Notes under the pieces: generated by a model
Told to the model about the DNA's origin: nothing
What the model saw: the letters and a program-made list of their open reading frames with translations, nothing else
Database searches by the model: none
Source of the DNA: Lichenibacterium ramalinae
GTDB lineage: Bacteria; Pseudomonadota; Alphaproteobacteria; Rhizobiales; Beijerinckiaceae
Assembly (NCBI RefSeq): GCF_004137085.1
Contig: NZ_QYBC01000011.1
Coordinates: 149,561-213,560, forward strand
Length of the DNA stretch: 64,000 nucleotides
Direction: 5' to 3'
Made by a program: the position numbers and the translations under genes
Part shown: piece after piece, positions 15,327 to 23,998 of the stretch
Numbering within the stretch: position 1 is the stretch's first letter
Layout: each line of letters starts with the position of its first letter

Positions 15327-16463
15327 ATGACCAGACCGATCCCGCTCCTCCTCGCCTCCACCCTGCTGGCTTCCGCCGCAGCCCTCGCCGCCCCTGCCGC
15401 AGCCCTCGCGGCCGACGACGTCCGCATCGCCGTCGCGGTGCCGCGCACCGGCACGGTGGCGACGGCGGGGGACCAGGTGGTGGCGGGCGCCCGGCAGGCC
15501 GCCAAGGCCATCAACGCCGCGGGCGGCGTCGGCGGGCGCCGCATCGTGCTCGACATCGAGGACGATGCCTGCGACCCCAAGCAGGCCATCTCGGTCGCCA
15601 ACCGCATCGTCGGCGAGGGCATCACGCTGGTCGACGGCCACACCTGCTCGGCGGCCTCCATCGCGGCCTCGCCCATCTACGCCGAAGCCGGAACCGTGAT
15701 GATGTCGCCGGCCTCCGTCAGCGCCAAGCTGACCGACACCGCAGCCGCCCGGGGCTGGAGCGACATCTTCCGCGTCTACACCCGCGACGACGTGCAGGGC
15801 GAGCTGATGGGCCGCTTCATGGCGGAGCGCTTCAAGGGGAAGGTCGTGGCCTTCGTCGACGACAAGGGCACCTACGGCAAGGGGCTGGCCGACAGCGTGC
15901 GCGCCGCCTTCGAGGCGCATGGCGGCAAGGTGGCGTTCCGCGAGGGCATCAACCCGGGCGAGAAGGACTATTCGGCCGTGGTGAGCAAGCTCAAGGCCAT
16001 TGGGGCCGAGGCGGTCTATTACGGCGGCTATCCGCCGGAAGGCGGGCTCATCCTGCGGCAGGCCGCCGACCAGCACTTCCACCCCGTCTTCGTCACCACC
16101 TCGGGCTTCGCCGCGCCCGAGTTCGCCTCCATCGCGGGCGCAGCGAGCGAGGGGACGATCTTCCCCTTCCCGCCCGACCCGTCGAAGAAGCCCGCAGCCG
16201 CGGGGGTGCTCGACGCCTTCAAGGCCGACGGCATCGTGCCGGACGGCTTCACGCTGTTTTCCTACGCCACGATCCAGGCCCTGGCCGAAGGCGTCAAGCG
16301 CGCCGGCGGCACGGACGGCAAGGCCGTGACGGCCGCGCTGCGCGGCTCCGCCCCGATCGACACCGTGATCGGCCCGCTGCGCTTCGACAAGAAGGGCGAT
16401 GCCGAGGGCATCGTCTACGAGATCGACGTTTGGAAGGGCGGCCGCTACGCCCCGATGGACTGA
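15327..16463 (+). CDS. Branched-chain amino acid-type ABC transporter substrate-binding protein
   Basis: A 378-residue periplasmic binding protein of the LivJ/LivK family. A Sec signal peptide covers residues ~1-28 (LLLASTLLASAAALAAPAAA then ALAADD). The mature part begins VRIAVAVPRTGTVATAGDQV and has the Leu/Ile/Val-binding architecture: NAAGGVGGRRIVLDIEDDAC, FRVYTRDDVQGELMGRFM and FVDDKGTYGKGLADSV. ATG 15327 is preferred to GTG 15318. It stands alone here; a full Liv operon with its own binding protein lies 9 kb downstream, so this may serve that permease or another. The ligand is not predictable. Confidence 0.88.
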   Translation: MTRPIPLLLASTLLASAAALAAPAAALAADDVRIAVAVPRTGTVATAGDQVVAGARQAAKAINAAGGVGGRRIVLDIEDDACDPKQAISVANRIVGEGITLVDGHTCSAASIAASPIYAEAGTVMMSPASVSAKLTDTAAARGWSDIFRVYTRDDVQGELMGRFMAERFKGKVVAFVDDKGTYGKGLADSVRAAFEAHGGKVAFREGINPGEKDYSAVVSKLKAIGAEAVYYGGYPPEGGLILRQAADQHFHPVFVTTSGFAAPEFASIAGAASEGTIFPFPPDPSKKPAAAGVLDAFKADGIVPDGFTLFSYATIQALAEGVKRAGGTDGKAVTAALRGSAPIDTVIGPLRFDKKGDAEGIVYEIDVWKGGRYAPMD

Positions 16464-16480
16464 CGGTGCCGTAACGGAAT

Positions 16481-16521
16481 CCGCGAGCCCGACAGCATTG
16501 CTTTTCCGTCCGGGCTCGCGG
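16481..16521. terminator. Strong stem-loop after the binding-protein gene
   Basis: CCGCGAGCCCG (16481-16491) and CGGGCTCGCGG (16511-16521) pair perfectly over 11 bp around a 19-base loop. It begins 18 bp after the stop. There is no T-run downstream, so it may be an mRNA-stabilising hairpin or an imperfect terminator. Confidence 0.5.
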
Positions 16522-16599
16522 GAGCGTCTTCGGCCCGGCCGCCTCGCGCCGGGCCGCGACGAGGCTCGCCTGCAGCGCCGGCCGTTCTTCGACCTATTG

Positions 16600-16720
16600 G
16601 GTTCAATTCATCGGTGGCACGGCATCGCAATGGTCCATGCCCAGGATTTCATCAATTTATCATAAGTTGTCGATGGTTTTTACAATCGCGTAACGTGTTC
16701 TTCAGACGTAGGTCGTTAGC
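16600..16720 (+). promoter_or_regulatory. AT-rich leader, probable promoter of the GGDEF-EAL/BLUF operon
   Basis: A 120-bp AT-rich stretch in otherwise GC-rich DNA, upstream of the c-di-GMP gene. TACAAT at 16681-16686 is a fair -10 hexamer, but no good -35 lies 16-18 bases upstream, so the exact start or sigma factor cannot be fixed. Confidence 0.3.
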
Positions 16721-16773
16721 CTCGCTGTCGCGAGGGGCCGCGGCCCCGTCGTCGGAAGCGGGGCGCGATCAGC

Positions 16774-18537
16774 ATGCACGGGGTGATACCGGTCCTGGGC
16801 GATGGCGAGGTCCTGCATGGTGCCGGGCCCGGCGGCGTCGCCGCCGCCAGCCTGCCCGACGCCGCCGCGCTGTCGGCCTATGTCGAGTCGTTGCGCCACG
16901 GGCTGATCCTGGTGGGGCAGGACGGCCGCGTGGCGCTGTGCTCGCGGGAAGCCCACCGCCTCCTCGGCATCGCGGTCGGGATACGGGTGGTGGGTCGCCC
17001 GGTGCTCAGGCTGCTGGGTCCGCCCGCCGGCGGGCGGGACGACCGCCGCCGTTTGGCCGCCCACCTTCGCCATGCGTTGCGCGGGCGCGAACCCGTCTCC
17101 TTCGACGCGGCACTCGGCCCGATGCCGGTCTCGCTCGACCTGTCGCCCCTGCCCGACGGCGGCTGGTCGGTGGCGATCGAGGAGGCGGCGAGCCGCGCCG
17201 CAGCGCGCCGCGCCGCGGCCGGCGGCTCCGAAGACACGCTGACGGGCCTCGCCAACCGGGCCGCCTTCGGCCGGCGCCTCGAGGAGGCCCATGCCGGCCT
17301 GTCCCGCACCGGCACGCCCTTCGCCGTGCTGGCGATCGACCTCGACCGGTTCAAGCACGTCAACGACACGCTCGGCCACGAACTCGGCGATGCCGTGCTG
17401 CGGGTGGTGGCGCAGCGCCTCCGCGCCGTGGTGCGGGACGGGGACTGCGCGGCGCGGCTGGGGGGCGACGAGTTCGCCGTGCTGCAGGTCGGCGTCGCGG
17501 ATGCGGGCGAGGCCGAAGTGCTGGCGCGGCGCATCGTCGACCTGCTGGGGCGCGCCTATGTCGTGCAGGGCCACCTCGTGGCCATCGGGGCCAGCGTCGG
17601 CATCAGCCTCGCCGGCCCGGACGCCGTGCCGCCCGAGCACCTGCTGCGCCATGCCGATCTCGCGCTCTACCGGGCCAAGGCCGACGGGCGCGACACGTTC
17701 CGCTTCTTCGAGCCCGTCATGGACGAGCGCCTGCGGGCGCGGCGGGAACTCGAGCTCGACCTGCGCAAGGCGCTGGCGCTGCGCCAGTTCGAGCTGCACT
17801 TCCAGCCCCAGATGAACCTGTCGACCGACAGGCTGGTGGGCTGTGAGGCGCTGATCCGCTGGCGCCACCCGACGCGGGGCATGGTGTCGCCGGCCGAGTT
17901 CATCCCCCTCGCCGAGGAGACGGGGCTCATCGTGCCGATCGGCGAATGGGTGGTGAGGACTGCCTGCCGGGAAGCCGTGCTCTGGCCCGAAAGCCTGTCG
18001 GTGGCGGTGAACCTGTCGCCGGCGCAGTTCAAGAGCCGCAAGCTCGTCGAGGTCGTGGCGTCGGCCCTGTCGAGTTCCGGCCTGGCGCCGCGGCGGCTGG
18101 AGCTCGAGATCACCGAAGGCGTGCTGCTGCAGGAGAACGAGGCCAACCTGGCAACGCTGCACGCGCTGCGCGACCTCGGCCTGCGCATCTCCATGGACGA
18201 CTTCGGCACCGGCTATTCGTCCCTCAACTACCTGCGCTCGTTCCCCTTCGACAAGATCAAGATCGACCGCTCCTTCGTGGCCGACATCTCCACCAAGCCC
18301 GACTGCGTCGCCATCATCCGGGCCATCGCGAGCCTCGGCCTCAGCTTCGGCATGACCACGGTGGCGGAGGGCGTCGAGACGGCGGACCAGATGCGCCGCA
18401 TCCGCGACGAGGGCTGCACCGACGTCCAGGGCTACCTCATCAGCCGCCCCGTGCCGGCTCCCGACATCCTGCGATTGCTCGACCGCCAGGGCGCCGCCGC
18501 CCACGTCCTCCAACCTGCCTCGGAAGCGCTCCGATGA
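16774..18537 (+). CDS. Dual-domain GGDEF-EAL cyclic-di-GMP enzyme
   Basis: A 587-residue cytoplasmic protein that can make and/or break the second messenger c-di-GMP. Residues ~30-140 look like a PAS-type sensor (LRHGLILVGQDGRVALCSRE). The GGDEF domain has an intact GGDEF at 230-234 and an RxxD inhibitory site five residues before it (RDGD, then CAARL). The EAL domain has EAL at 358-360, AVNLSPAQF, LELEITEGVL, SMDDFGTGYSS, KIKIDRSFV, TVAEGVET and DVQGYLISRP, so the metal and catalytic residues look intact. Both activities are possible. Its stop overlaps the start of a BLUF photoreceptor gene, suggesting light control of c-di-GMP. Confidence 0.93.
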   Translation: MHGVIPVLGDGEVLHGAGPGGVAAASLPDAAALSAYVESLRHGLILVGQDGRVALCSREAHRLLGIAVGIRVVGRPVLRLLGPPAGGRDDRRRLAAHLRHALRGREPVSFDAALGPMPVSLDLSPLPDGGWSVAIEEAASRAAARRAAAGGSEDTLTGLANRAAFGRRLEEAHAGLSRTGTPFAVLAIDLDRFKHVNDTLGHELGDAVLRVVAQRLRAVVRDGDCAARLGGDEFAVLQVGVADAGEAEVLARRIVDLLGRAYVVQGHLVAIGASVGISLAGPDAVPPEHLLRHADLALYRAKADGRDTFRFFEPVMDERLRARRELELDLRKALALRQFELHFQPQMNLSTDRLVGCEALIRWRHPTRGMVSPAEFIPLAEETGLIVPIGEWVVRTACREAVLWPESLSVAVNLSPAQFKSRKLVEVVASALSSSGLAPRRLELEITEGVLLQENEANLATLHALRDLGLRISMDDFGTGYSSLNYLRSFPFDKIKIDRSFVADISTKPDCVAIIRAIASLGLSFGMTTVAEGVETADQMRRIRDEGCTDVQGYLISRPVPAPDILRLLDRQGAAAHVLQPASEALR

Positions 18538-19460
18538 ACGAACTCTACCGCCTGGTCTACACGAGCCGGAACCTGCTCGTGGGGGACGAGGACGCCCGCG
18601 TCTCCGCCGTGGCCGAGATCCTGGCGCGGTCCCAGGCCAACAACGCCCGGGTGGGGGTGACGGGCGCGCTGCTGTTCAACGGCGGCTATTTCGCCCAGGT
18701 GCTGGAAGGCCCGCGCGTCGCCGTCGAAGCCACCTTCGAGCGGATCCAGCGCGATCCGCGCCACAGCGACGTGGCGGTGCTGCAATGCGAACCCGTGGAG
18801 GAGCGCGGCTTCCCGCACTGGTCGATGAGCTTCATCGGCCATTCGCCGCGGGGCCGTGCCCTCTGGGCCGAGATCGCCGGGCGCACGGGTTTCGACCTCG
18901 GCCGCATCGACGGCGATGCCCTCTTCGCCACGCTCCACGCCATCGTGCTGGAGGAGGAGGGCGTCGAGCCGCAGCGCGGCGAGCCGGCCGCGATCGCGGC
19001 GCCGTGGCGCGGACCCGAGCGGCCCGAGCCGCGGCCGTCCGCACCGCGCGGCGCTTCGGATCGCGGCGATCCGGAGCGGGTGGAGGGGCTCGATGTCGCG
19101 CGGCTGCGCGCCGAACTCGGCGTGCTCGCCGAGCAGGTCGCGGCCGAACAGACAGGGGCGAGCGGCCCGGTGCTTGCCGCCCTCCCCGCCCCGCCGCCGG
19201 TGGCCGCCCCGGCCGTGGAGGACAAGGCCGTCGCGGTGCTGCGGGCGGCGCTCGATGCCGAGCGGGCCCGCACCACGGCGCTGCGCCGCGACCTCGACGA
19301 GGCCCGCATCGCGCTCGCCGTGGCGAGCGACCGCGGCGAGGCCCAGGCGCGCCGCGCCGAGATCTGGGCCGAGCGGGCCCGGGCCTTGGCGACGGCGCTG
19401 TGCCGCGAGCCCGAAGCGGCACAGGCCGAGCCCACGCTCCCGGTCCGCCGCAGCGCGTGA
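18534..19460 (+). CDS. BLUF blue-light receptor with C-terminal coiled coil
   Basis: A 308-residue flavin photoreceptor. The BLUF domain spans ~1-105: Tyr9 in LYRLVYTSRN, Gln55 in LLFNGGYFAQVLEG, and Trp96/Met98 in FPHWSMSFIG, all residues of the light-switch hydrogen-bond network. After ~110 the chain becomes Pro/Ala-rich, and residues ~225-290 (VLRAALDAERARTTALRRDL and after) are predicted as a long coiled coil. This is longer than stand-alone short BLUF proteins and suggests a dimerising or partner-binding tail. The ATG overlaps the stop of the GGDEF-EAL gene, making the two a likely photoreceptor/effector pair. The link is inferred from operon structure. Confidence 0.9.
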   Translation: MNELYRLVYTSRNLLVGDEDARVSAVAEILARSQANNARVGVTGALLFNGGYFAQVLEGPRVAVEATFERIQRDPRHSDVAVLQCEPVEERGFPHWSMSFIGHSPRGRALWAEIAGRTGFDLGRIDGDALFATLHAIVLEEEGVEPQRGEPAAIAAPWRGPERPEPRPSAPRGASDRGDPERVEGLDVARLRAELGVLAEQVAAEQTGASGPVLAALPAPPPVAAPAVEDKAVAVLRAALDAERARTTALRRDLDEARIALAVASDRGEAQARRAEIWAERARALATALCREPEAAQAEPTLPVRRSA

Positions 19461-19531
19461 CGCCGCTCGGCCGGCGGTGAGGTCGCGCCGGTCGGACGGC
19501 GGGACGGCCCGCCGACGGGCCGGTGTCGCCG

Positions 19532-20833
19532 TCAGCCGAAGACCCGCGCGAAGATCGTGTCGACGTGCTTGGTATGGTAGCCGAGGTCGAAGAGCGGCTT
19601 GAGGGCCTCGGGTGGCAGCACGGCCGTCACCTCGGGGTCGGCCTTGAGGAACTCCAGGAAGTCGCCTTCCCCGCGCCACACCCGCATGGCGTTGCGCTGC
19701 ACCAGCCGGTAGCTGTCCTCGCGCGACACGCCGCCCTGCGTCAGCGCCAGCAGCACGCGCTGCGAGTGGACCAGGCCGCCGAGCCGGTCGAGGTTCTTCC
19801 GCATGTTGGCCGGGTAGACCAGCAGCTTGTCGACGACGCCCGTCAGGCGCGCCAGCGCGAAGTCGAGCGTGACGGTGGCGTCCGGCCCGATCATGCGCTC
19901 GACCGACGAGTGCGAGATGTCGCGCTCGTGCCAGAGCGCCACGTTCTCCAGCGCCGGCACCACCATGCCGCGCACCAGCCGGGCGAGGCCGGTGAGGTTC
20001 TCGGTCAGCACCGGGTTGCGCTTGTGCGGCATGGCGGAGGAGCCCTTCTGCCCCTCGGAGAAGAACTCCTCCACCTCCAGCACCTCGGTGCGCTGCAGGT
20101 GTCGGATCTCGATCGCCAGCCGCTCGATCGACGACGCCACGACGCCGAGCACGGCGAAGAACATGGCGTGACGGTCGCGCGGGATCACCTGGGTCGACAC
20201 GGGCTCGACCGTCAGCCCCATGGCCTTGGCGACGTGCTCCTCGACCCTGGGATCGATGTTGGCGAAGGTGCCGACGGCGCCCGACAGCGCGCAGGTGGCG
20301 ATCTCGGCGCGGGCCTGCACGAGCCGCTCGCGGTTGCGCGAGAACTCCGCATAGGCCTGGGCGAGCTTCAGCCCGAAGGTGACGGGCTCGGCATGGATGC
20401 CGTGCGAGCGGCCGATCGTCGGCGTCAGCTTGTGCTCGTGGGCGCGGTGCTTCAGCGTCGCCAAGAGCGCGTCGACGTCGGCGATCAGCATGTCGGCGGC
20501 GCGGCTGAGCTGCACGGCGAGGCAGGTGTCGAGCACGTCCGACGACGTCATGCCCTGGTGGACGAAGCGCGCCTCCGGCCCGACGATCTCGCCGAGATGG
20601 GTCAGGAAGGCGATGACGTCGTGCTTGGTTTCACGCTCGATGGCGTCGATGCGGGCGACGTCGAACGTCGCGTTCCGCCCCTTGGCCCAGATGGTCTCGG
20701 CCGCCGACTTCGGGATGACGCCGAGTTCGGCCAGCGCGTCGCAGGCATGGGCCTCGATCTCGAACCAGATGCGGAACCGGGTCTCGGGCTCCCACAGCGC
20801 CACCATGGCGGGACGGGAATAGCGGGGGATCAT
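19532..20833 (-). CDS. purB: Adenylosuccinate lyase
   Basis: A 433-residue enzyme of the fumarase/aspartase superfamily that cleaves adenylosuccinate to AMP and SAICAR to AICAR in purine synthesis. Visible are MIPRYSRPAMVALWEPETRF, FVHQGMTSSDVLDT, TIGRSHGIHAEPVTFGLKL with the catalytic His, and the family signature GSSAMPHKRNPVLTENLTGL in the flexible loop with the catalytic Ser. Length matches bacterial PurB (430-460). It is monocistronic in this window, with the accessory ABC-3C island directly upstream of it, about 240 bp away on the same strand. A housekeeping gene bordering a foreign-looking insert. Confidence 0.97.
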   Translation of the reverse strand: MIPRYSRPAMVALWEPETRFRIWFEIEAHACDALAELGVIPKSAAETIWAKGRNATFDVARIDAIERETKHDVIAFLTHLGEIVGPEARFVHQGMTSSDVLDTCLAVQLSRAADMLIADVDALLATLKHRAHEHKLTPTIGRSHGIHAEPVTFGLKLAQAYAEFSRNRERLVQARAEIATCALSGAVGTFANIDPRVEEHVAKAMGLTVEPVSTQVIPRDRHAMFFAVLGVVASSIERLAIEIRHLQRTEVLEVEEFFSEGQKGSSAMPHKRNPVLTENLTGLARLVRGMVVPALENVALWHERDISHSSVERMIGPDATVTLDFALARLTGVVDKLLVYPANMRKNLDRLGGLVHSQRVLLALTQGGVSREDSYRLVQRNAMRVWRGEGDFLEFLKADPEVTAVLPPEALKPLFDLGYHTKHVDTIFARVFG

Positions 20834-21046
20834 GGGGGGCTCCGGGAGCGTGGGGGGCTGGGCTCTCCTTTAAGGGGTGAGGGAGGGGGGCGCTAGCTTG
20901 GGACGGGGGCGCGCCAGGGTGGAGATGGAGGTGGGACGTGGCAGGGGCGGACGTTGGCGGGCAGCCAACTTCCGGGCTTTCGGGATCGCGCCCTTCAGGG
21001 CTGGTTGGCGGCGATGTCTGGATTTCTGTGACGCGGACAAACCGCT

Positions 21047-21065
21047 TGCCGGCGACATGCTGGCA
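21047..21065 (-). terminator. Possible terminator of the ABC-3C operon
   Basis: TGCCAGC and GCCGGCA (reading the minus strand) form a 7-bp stem with one G-U pair and a 5-base loop, starting 8 bases after the ATPase stop. The following bases are not T-rich. Confidence 0.3.
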
Positions 21066-21072
21066 GACCTGA

Positions 21073-22839
21073 TTAGTTGAATCGGAGCCCGAACAAGCCG
21101 CCCGTTTCGGTAGCATCGGTGAGCTTGGTCGGGCGCACGAAAGCGTCGACATCGAACCCTGGACGGAAGCCATCTCGGGGCAGCGCATCCGAGTTCATCG
21201 TGACGATGTATTGATAACCAACCGACGCCGCGTGGTCGGCGCCGAGCTGGAGCGCCTTGGCCACCTGGCGCTCGTCCACGCCATCAAAGAGATGGCTGTC
21301 ATGGACGAGGAATCCCGGACCCATTCCGCGCCGGGTCGCGAGGTCGGCGAGCATCAGATCGAAGCAGAAAATCTGCATGTTGGTGATCCCCTTGCTTCGC
21401 TGGGCATCGATACGGACGTCAACGGTCGGGCCGTTCGGGGTCGCGCTGATCGTTAGGCTCCCCGCCTTCTCGTAGAGAGCGTTCGAGAGTTCTTCGAACG
21501 TGAGGATCGCCTCGGAGATGAGTTCCGACCGTTCGTGAAGATCGGTCTGAAGCGCTTTGAGCAAGCGAGCGCGCTCGATTTCCAGCTCGACCTTGGTGCT
21601 CTCGATCCGCTCGGCAGTGGCGAGACGCTGTCGTAGGCCTTCGGCCTCCGCCTCGGCCCGGCCAGCCTCCTCCTGAAGTCGAGCGAAGTGCTCCAGCGCG
21701 CCACCCGATCGCAGCATGCCCATAAGTTGACGACGGCGGTCGTCGAGCTGCTCGCGTCTGCGGTCACGGTCGGCAATACGTGCCTCGGCCGTTTCGACCT
21801 CGTTGGCCAGGTGCGCGCGACGGTTCTGGACCACAGCTTGGTGAAACGCGGCAACCTCATCGAAGCGCCGGCCGACGGTGCCCGGCAAGATGACGCCGGC
21901 CTCGCGGTAGAGGCGATCGAGGTTGTTGGCCGCGGGCGGCTGCTCGCTGCTGATAGCGTCCCGCAGCTGGAGGATCAGCTCGCGGTCGATCGTATTCTCG
22001 TCGTTGAGGCCCGAGATGTCTCGCGTGAGCACGGAGGCTTCGCGCTCGAACTCGGCATATTCGGGAACGACGTTGAAGGAGGCGAGCTGTTCGGCGAGGC
22101 GCCGCGATCGGGCCTCGGCGATGGTCAGCCGGGTGCGCAGATCCGCCGCCGTCCCGAAATAGCGCCCGAGGCCGCCTTCCTTCGCGGCCTTGCGCAGCTC
22201 GGCCATGGCCTTTTCCTGCGTGCGGACTTCCTGGAACTCCTGCGGGAGACGGGCATCGAGGCCGAGCAGGTAGGATATGGCGACCTGCTGGTCCCAGGCC
22301 TGCTGCATGCTCGCTTGTTGGGTTGGTGCGACGAGCCCGCCGCTGTTTTGGCGACGCGCGAAGTAGGAAAACAGCGACCTGAATGTCGGTCGGAACCGCG
22401 GCTGATCGTTGCCCTCGTCGTTCCCGCTCAGGAAGAAGAACATGCTGCCGAGGAGCGCGCGCCATTGCTCGTTGGTAAAGACCAAGTCGCCTGTTTTGGC
22501 ATCGAGGCTGGGTTGCAGCGGCCACGCAGACGTGTCGCCCTGAAGGCGGACGCGCGACGGCTTGATGCCCGAGCGAGTCACATCGACGATCGCTCCGCCG
22601 ACGTCGACGCGGGCTTCGAACGCCCAAGACATCAGTTCGGGCGACCGAAAGATGCTGTCCTTGTCGGCGTTCCCGCCGAAAAGGAAGTGGATCAGCTCCA
22701 CGAAGCTCGTTTTGCCCGCGCCGTTGCGCGACTGGCGATCGTTGGCGCCCTCGCTCTTATCGGCGAGGAGAATGTTCAACCCCGGCCCGAAGGTCAGGGC
22801 TTTGAAGCTGGCCAGTTCGCTGCTGATGCTATGAATCAT
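21073..22839 (-). CDS. DUF2326 SMC/RecN-like ABC ATPase of an ABC-3C system
   Basis: A 588-residue ATPase with split ABC head and a central coiled coil. The Walker A is SRNGAGKTSFVELIHFLFGG (residues ~37-56). Residues ~230-470 are charged helices (AEARSRRLAEQLAS, LQEEAGRAEAEAEGLRQRL) resembling SMC arms. The C-terminal DUF2326 part has NMQIFCFDLMLADLATRRG and PGFLVHDSHLFDGVDERQV, where the Walker B position carries HDSH instead of the usual DE. I cannot place a classical LSGGQ. Family surveys class such proteins as the ATPase of ABC three-component conflict systems. The ATG overlaps the stop of the middle component. G+C is clearly lower than in flanking genes. Confidence 0.87.
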   Translation of the reverse strand: MIHSISSELASFKALTFGPGLNILLADKSEGANDRQSRNGAGKTSFVELIHFLFGGNADKDSIFRSPELMSWAFEARVDVGGAIVDVTRSGIKPSRVRLQGDTSAWPLQPSLDAKTGDLVFTNEQWRALLGSMFFFLSGNDEGNDQPRFRPTFRSLFSYFARRQNSGGLVAPTQQASMQQAWDQQVAISYLLGLDARLPQEFQEVRTQEKAMAELRKAAKEGGLGRYFGTAADLRTRLTIAEARSRRLAEQLASFNVVPEYAEFEREASVLTRDISGLNDENTIDRELILQLRDAISSEQPPAANNLDRLYREAGVILPGTVGRRFDEVAAFHQAVVQNRRAHLANEVETAEARIADRDRRREQLDDRRRQLMGMLRSGGALEHFARLQEEAGRAEAEAEGLRQRLATAERIESTKVELEIERARLLKALQTDLHERSELISEAILTFEELSNALYEKAGSLTISATPNGPTVDVRIDAQRSKGITNMQIFCFDLMLADLATRRGMGPGFLVHDSHLFDGVDERQVAKALQLGADHAASVGYQYIVTMNSDALPRDGFRPGFDVDAFVRPTKLTDATETGGLFGLRFN

Positions 22840-23081
22840 AGGGTAGCCTTCCGGAGAAGACCGCGGTCGAGTTCGATAGCTCCGATGATGAATAGGAGAT
22901 CGAGCGCGAGAACGAACCAGTCGTAATTGATGGGGGCAGGCTCGCCAGAGTCGCCACGTTTCGCGCGAACGTCGTCCCACAAACGCGATACGGTCATCGG
23001 CTCGCGCAGAGAGACGAGGAGATCACCGCCTACGGTGAGAAGCGCCCGGTCAGGGCGGAGATGCTTCGTCGGCAGGATCAT
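22836..23081 (-). CDS. ABC-3C middle component, MC6-like
   Basis: An 81-residue protein beginning MILPTKHLRPDRALLTVGGD and ending with INYDWFVLALDLLFIIGAIE then LDRGLLRK. This small winged-helix-like family is found between effector and ATPase genes in ABC three-component systems and is named middle component 6 in protein-family databases, as I recall it. The ATG overlaps the effector stop and the TGA overlaps the ATPase start, so all three genes are coupled. The YDWFVLALDLLF stretch is a hydrophobic helix and could be mistaken for a membrane segment. Its role is presumed to bridge the other two proteins. Confidence 0.83.
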   Translation of the reverse strand: MILPTKHLRPDRALLTVGGDLLVSLREPMTVSRLWDDVRAKRGDSGEPAPINYDWFVLALDLLFIIGAIELDRGLLRKATL

Positions 23082-23998
23082 GCGTTCGTGTCCTGAACGA
23101 CATCCTCGAAAATGTCACAGCGCTCGAAAAAGTAGGAGAGGACGGCGAGCACTGCACCCTGGTGCGACGGCTCGCCCTCCATGCCGCCGGCGAAAGTTTG
23201 GAGTTGGCCGAAGATGTGGTCCGGGTCGAGATCAACCGCCTTCAGAGCTTGGTAGCGGGCGCGGAAGGCCTCTGCGACATCCTCACCGAAACTCGGATCG
23301 GGCCAAGCGTCGAAGAAGTCTTGCACGAGCTTCTCACGACGCCGTCCCTGACGGAGCAGCAGCGCCGCATCTGGTGAAAGCGCGTTGTGCTGGAGCTTGG
23401 TCGCCGAAGGGGCGGCGAGCGGCGGCTCGGCCCCCGGATCGCGCCGCTGGATCGCGATCAGGACCGGGCGCAGGTTCGTGAAGTCGAGCCGCTCAAGAGT
23501 GCGCTGAGAGGGCACGACGCCAAACAGGTCTTCGAGCTGATGGAGTGCGAGCCGCATGGCAACAGCACGCATTTCCGCCTCGCCGAAGACGGCGATGGTG
23601 ACTGCAGGGATGGCGGCGCGCAGCTCGTCAAGCCTGCGCACGGCCTCGGCGGGAAGGCCGCGCACGTCGTTATGGACAAGCTCCCAGCGCCGCATCTTCG
23701 CGCCCCAGTGGGTGAGGGCGCCGGCAAGGTCCTCGTCGATCTTCGCGAGCAGTTCGGCGAGCTTGGTAGAATCTGGCGCGTAAGCCTGGAACACGGTGCC
23801 GTCGCTCGGCCGGAAGCCATCGCATTTGAGGTCGCCCTTCGAGCCATAAGGACGCACCGGCTCGAAGTCGCCGGTGAAGCCGTGGGCCATCAAGCGCGCG
23901 AACAAGCTCTCGAACGCCTTGCCTTTCTCGCGAAGGAAAGCGTTCTCAAATTTCAGCCCGTAAAAGCTGCGTTGGGTATCGTCCAAGCCGTCCCTCAT
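23078..23998 (-). CDS. ABC-3C effector with nuclease-like N-terminal domain
   Basis: A 306-residue first gene of the three-gene system. The start MRDGLDDTQRSFYGLKFENA and then KAFESLFARLM, RPYGSKGDLKCDGF and VFQAYAPD have the pattern of a restriction-endonuclease-like fold, with E30, D56/D60 and Q71 at the positions of the E...D...(E/Q)xK catalytic set; the usual Lys is Tyr73 here. The C-terminal ~170 residues (LRQGRRREKLVQDFFDAWPD, LDPDHIFGQLQTFAGG, AVLAVLSYFFERCDIFEDV) match the C-terminal domain type that accompanies MC6. ATG 23998 is chosen because homologues start near this residue; ATG 24025 is possible. Predicted to be unleashed by the ATPase on sensing invasion. Confidence 0.8.
   Translation of the reverse strand: MRDGLDDTQRSFYGLKFENAFLREKGKAFESLFARLMAHGFTGDFEPVRPYGSKGDLKCDGFRPSDGTVFQAYAPDSTKLAELLAKIDEDLAGALTHWGAKMRRWELVHNDVRGLPAEAVRRLDELRAAIPAVTIAVFGEAEMRAVAMRLALHQLEDLFGVVPSQRTLERLDFTNLRPVLIAIQRRDPGAEPPLAAPSATKLQHNALSPDAALLLRQGRRREKLVQDFFDAWPDPSFGEDVAEAFRARYQALKAVDLDPDHIFGQLQTFAGGMEGEPSHQGAVLAVLSYFFERCDIFEDVVQDTNA

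Noticed and set aside
20834..21072. Search for a tRNA or direct repeats as attachment sites of the 21-25 kb island.
   Set aside because: No tRNA and no matching repeats seen at 20.8-21.1 kb or 25.2-25.4 kb; island ends remain undefined.
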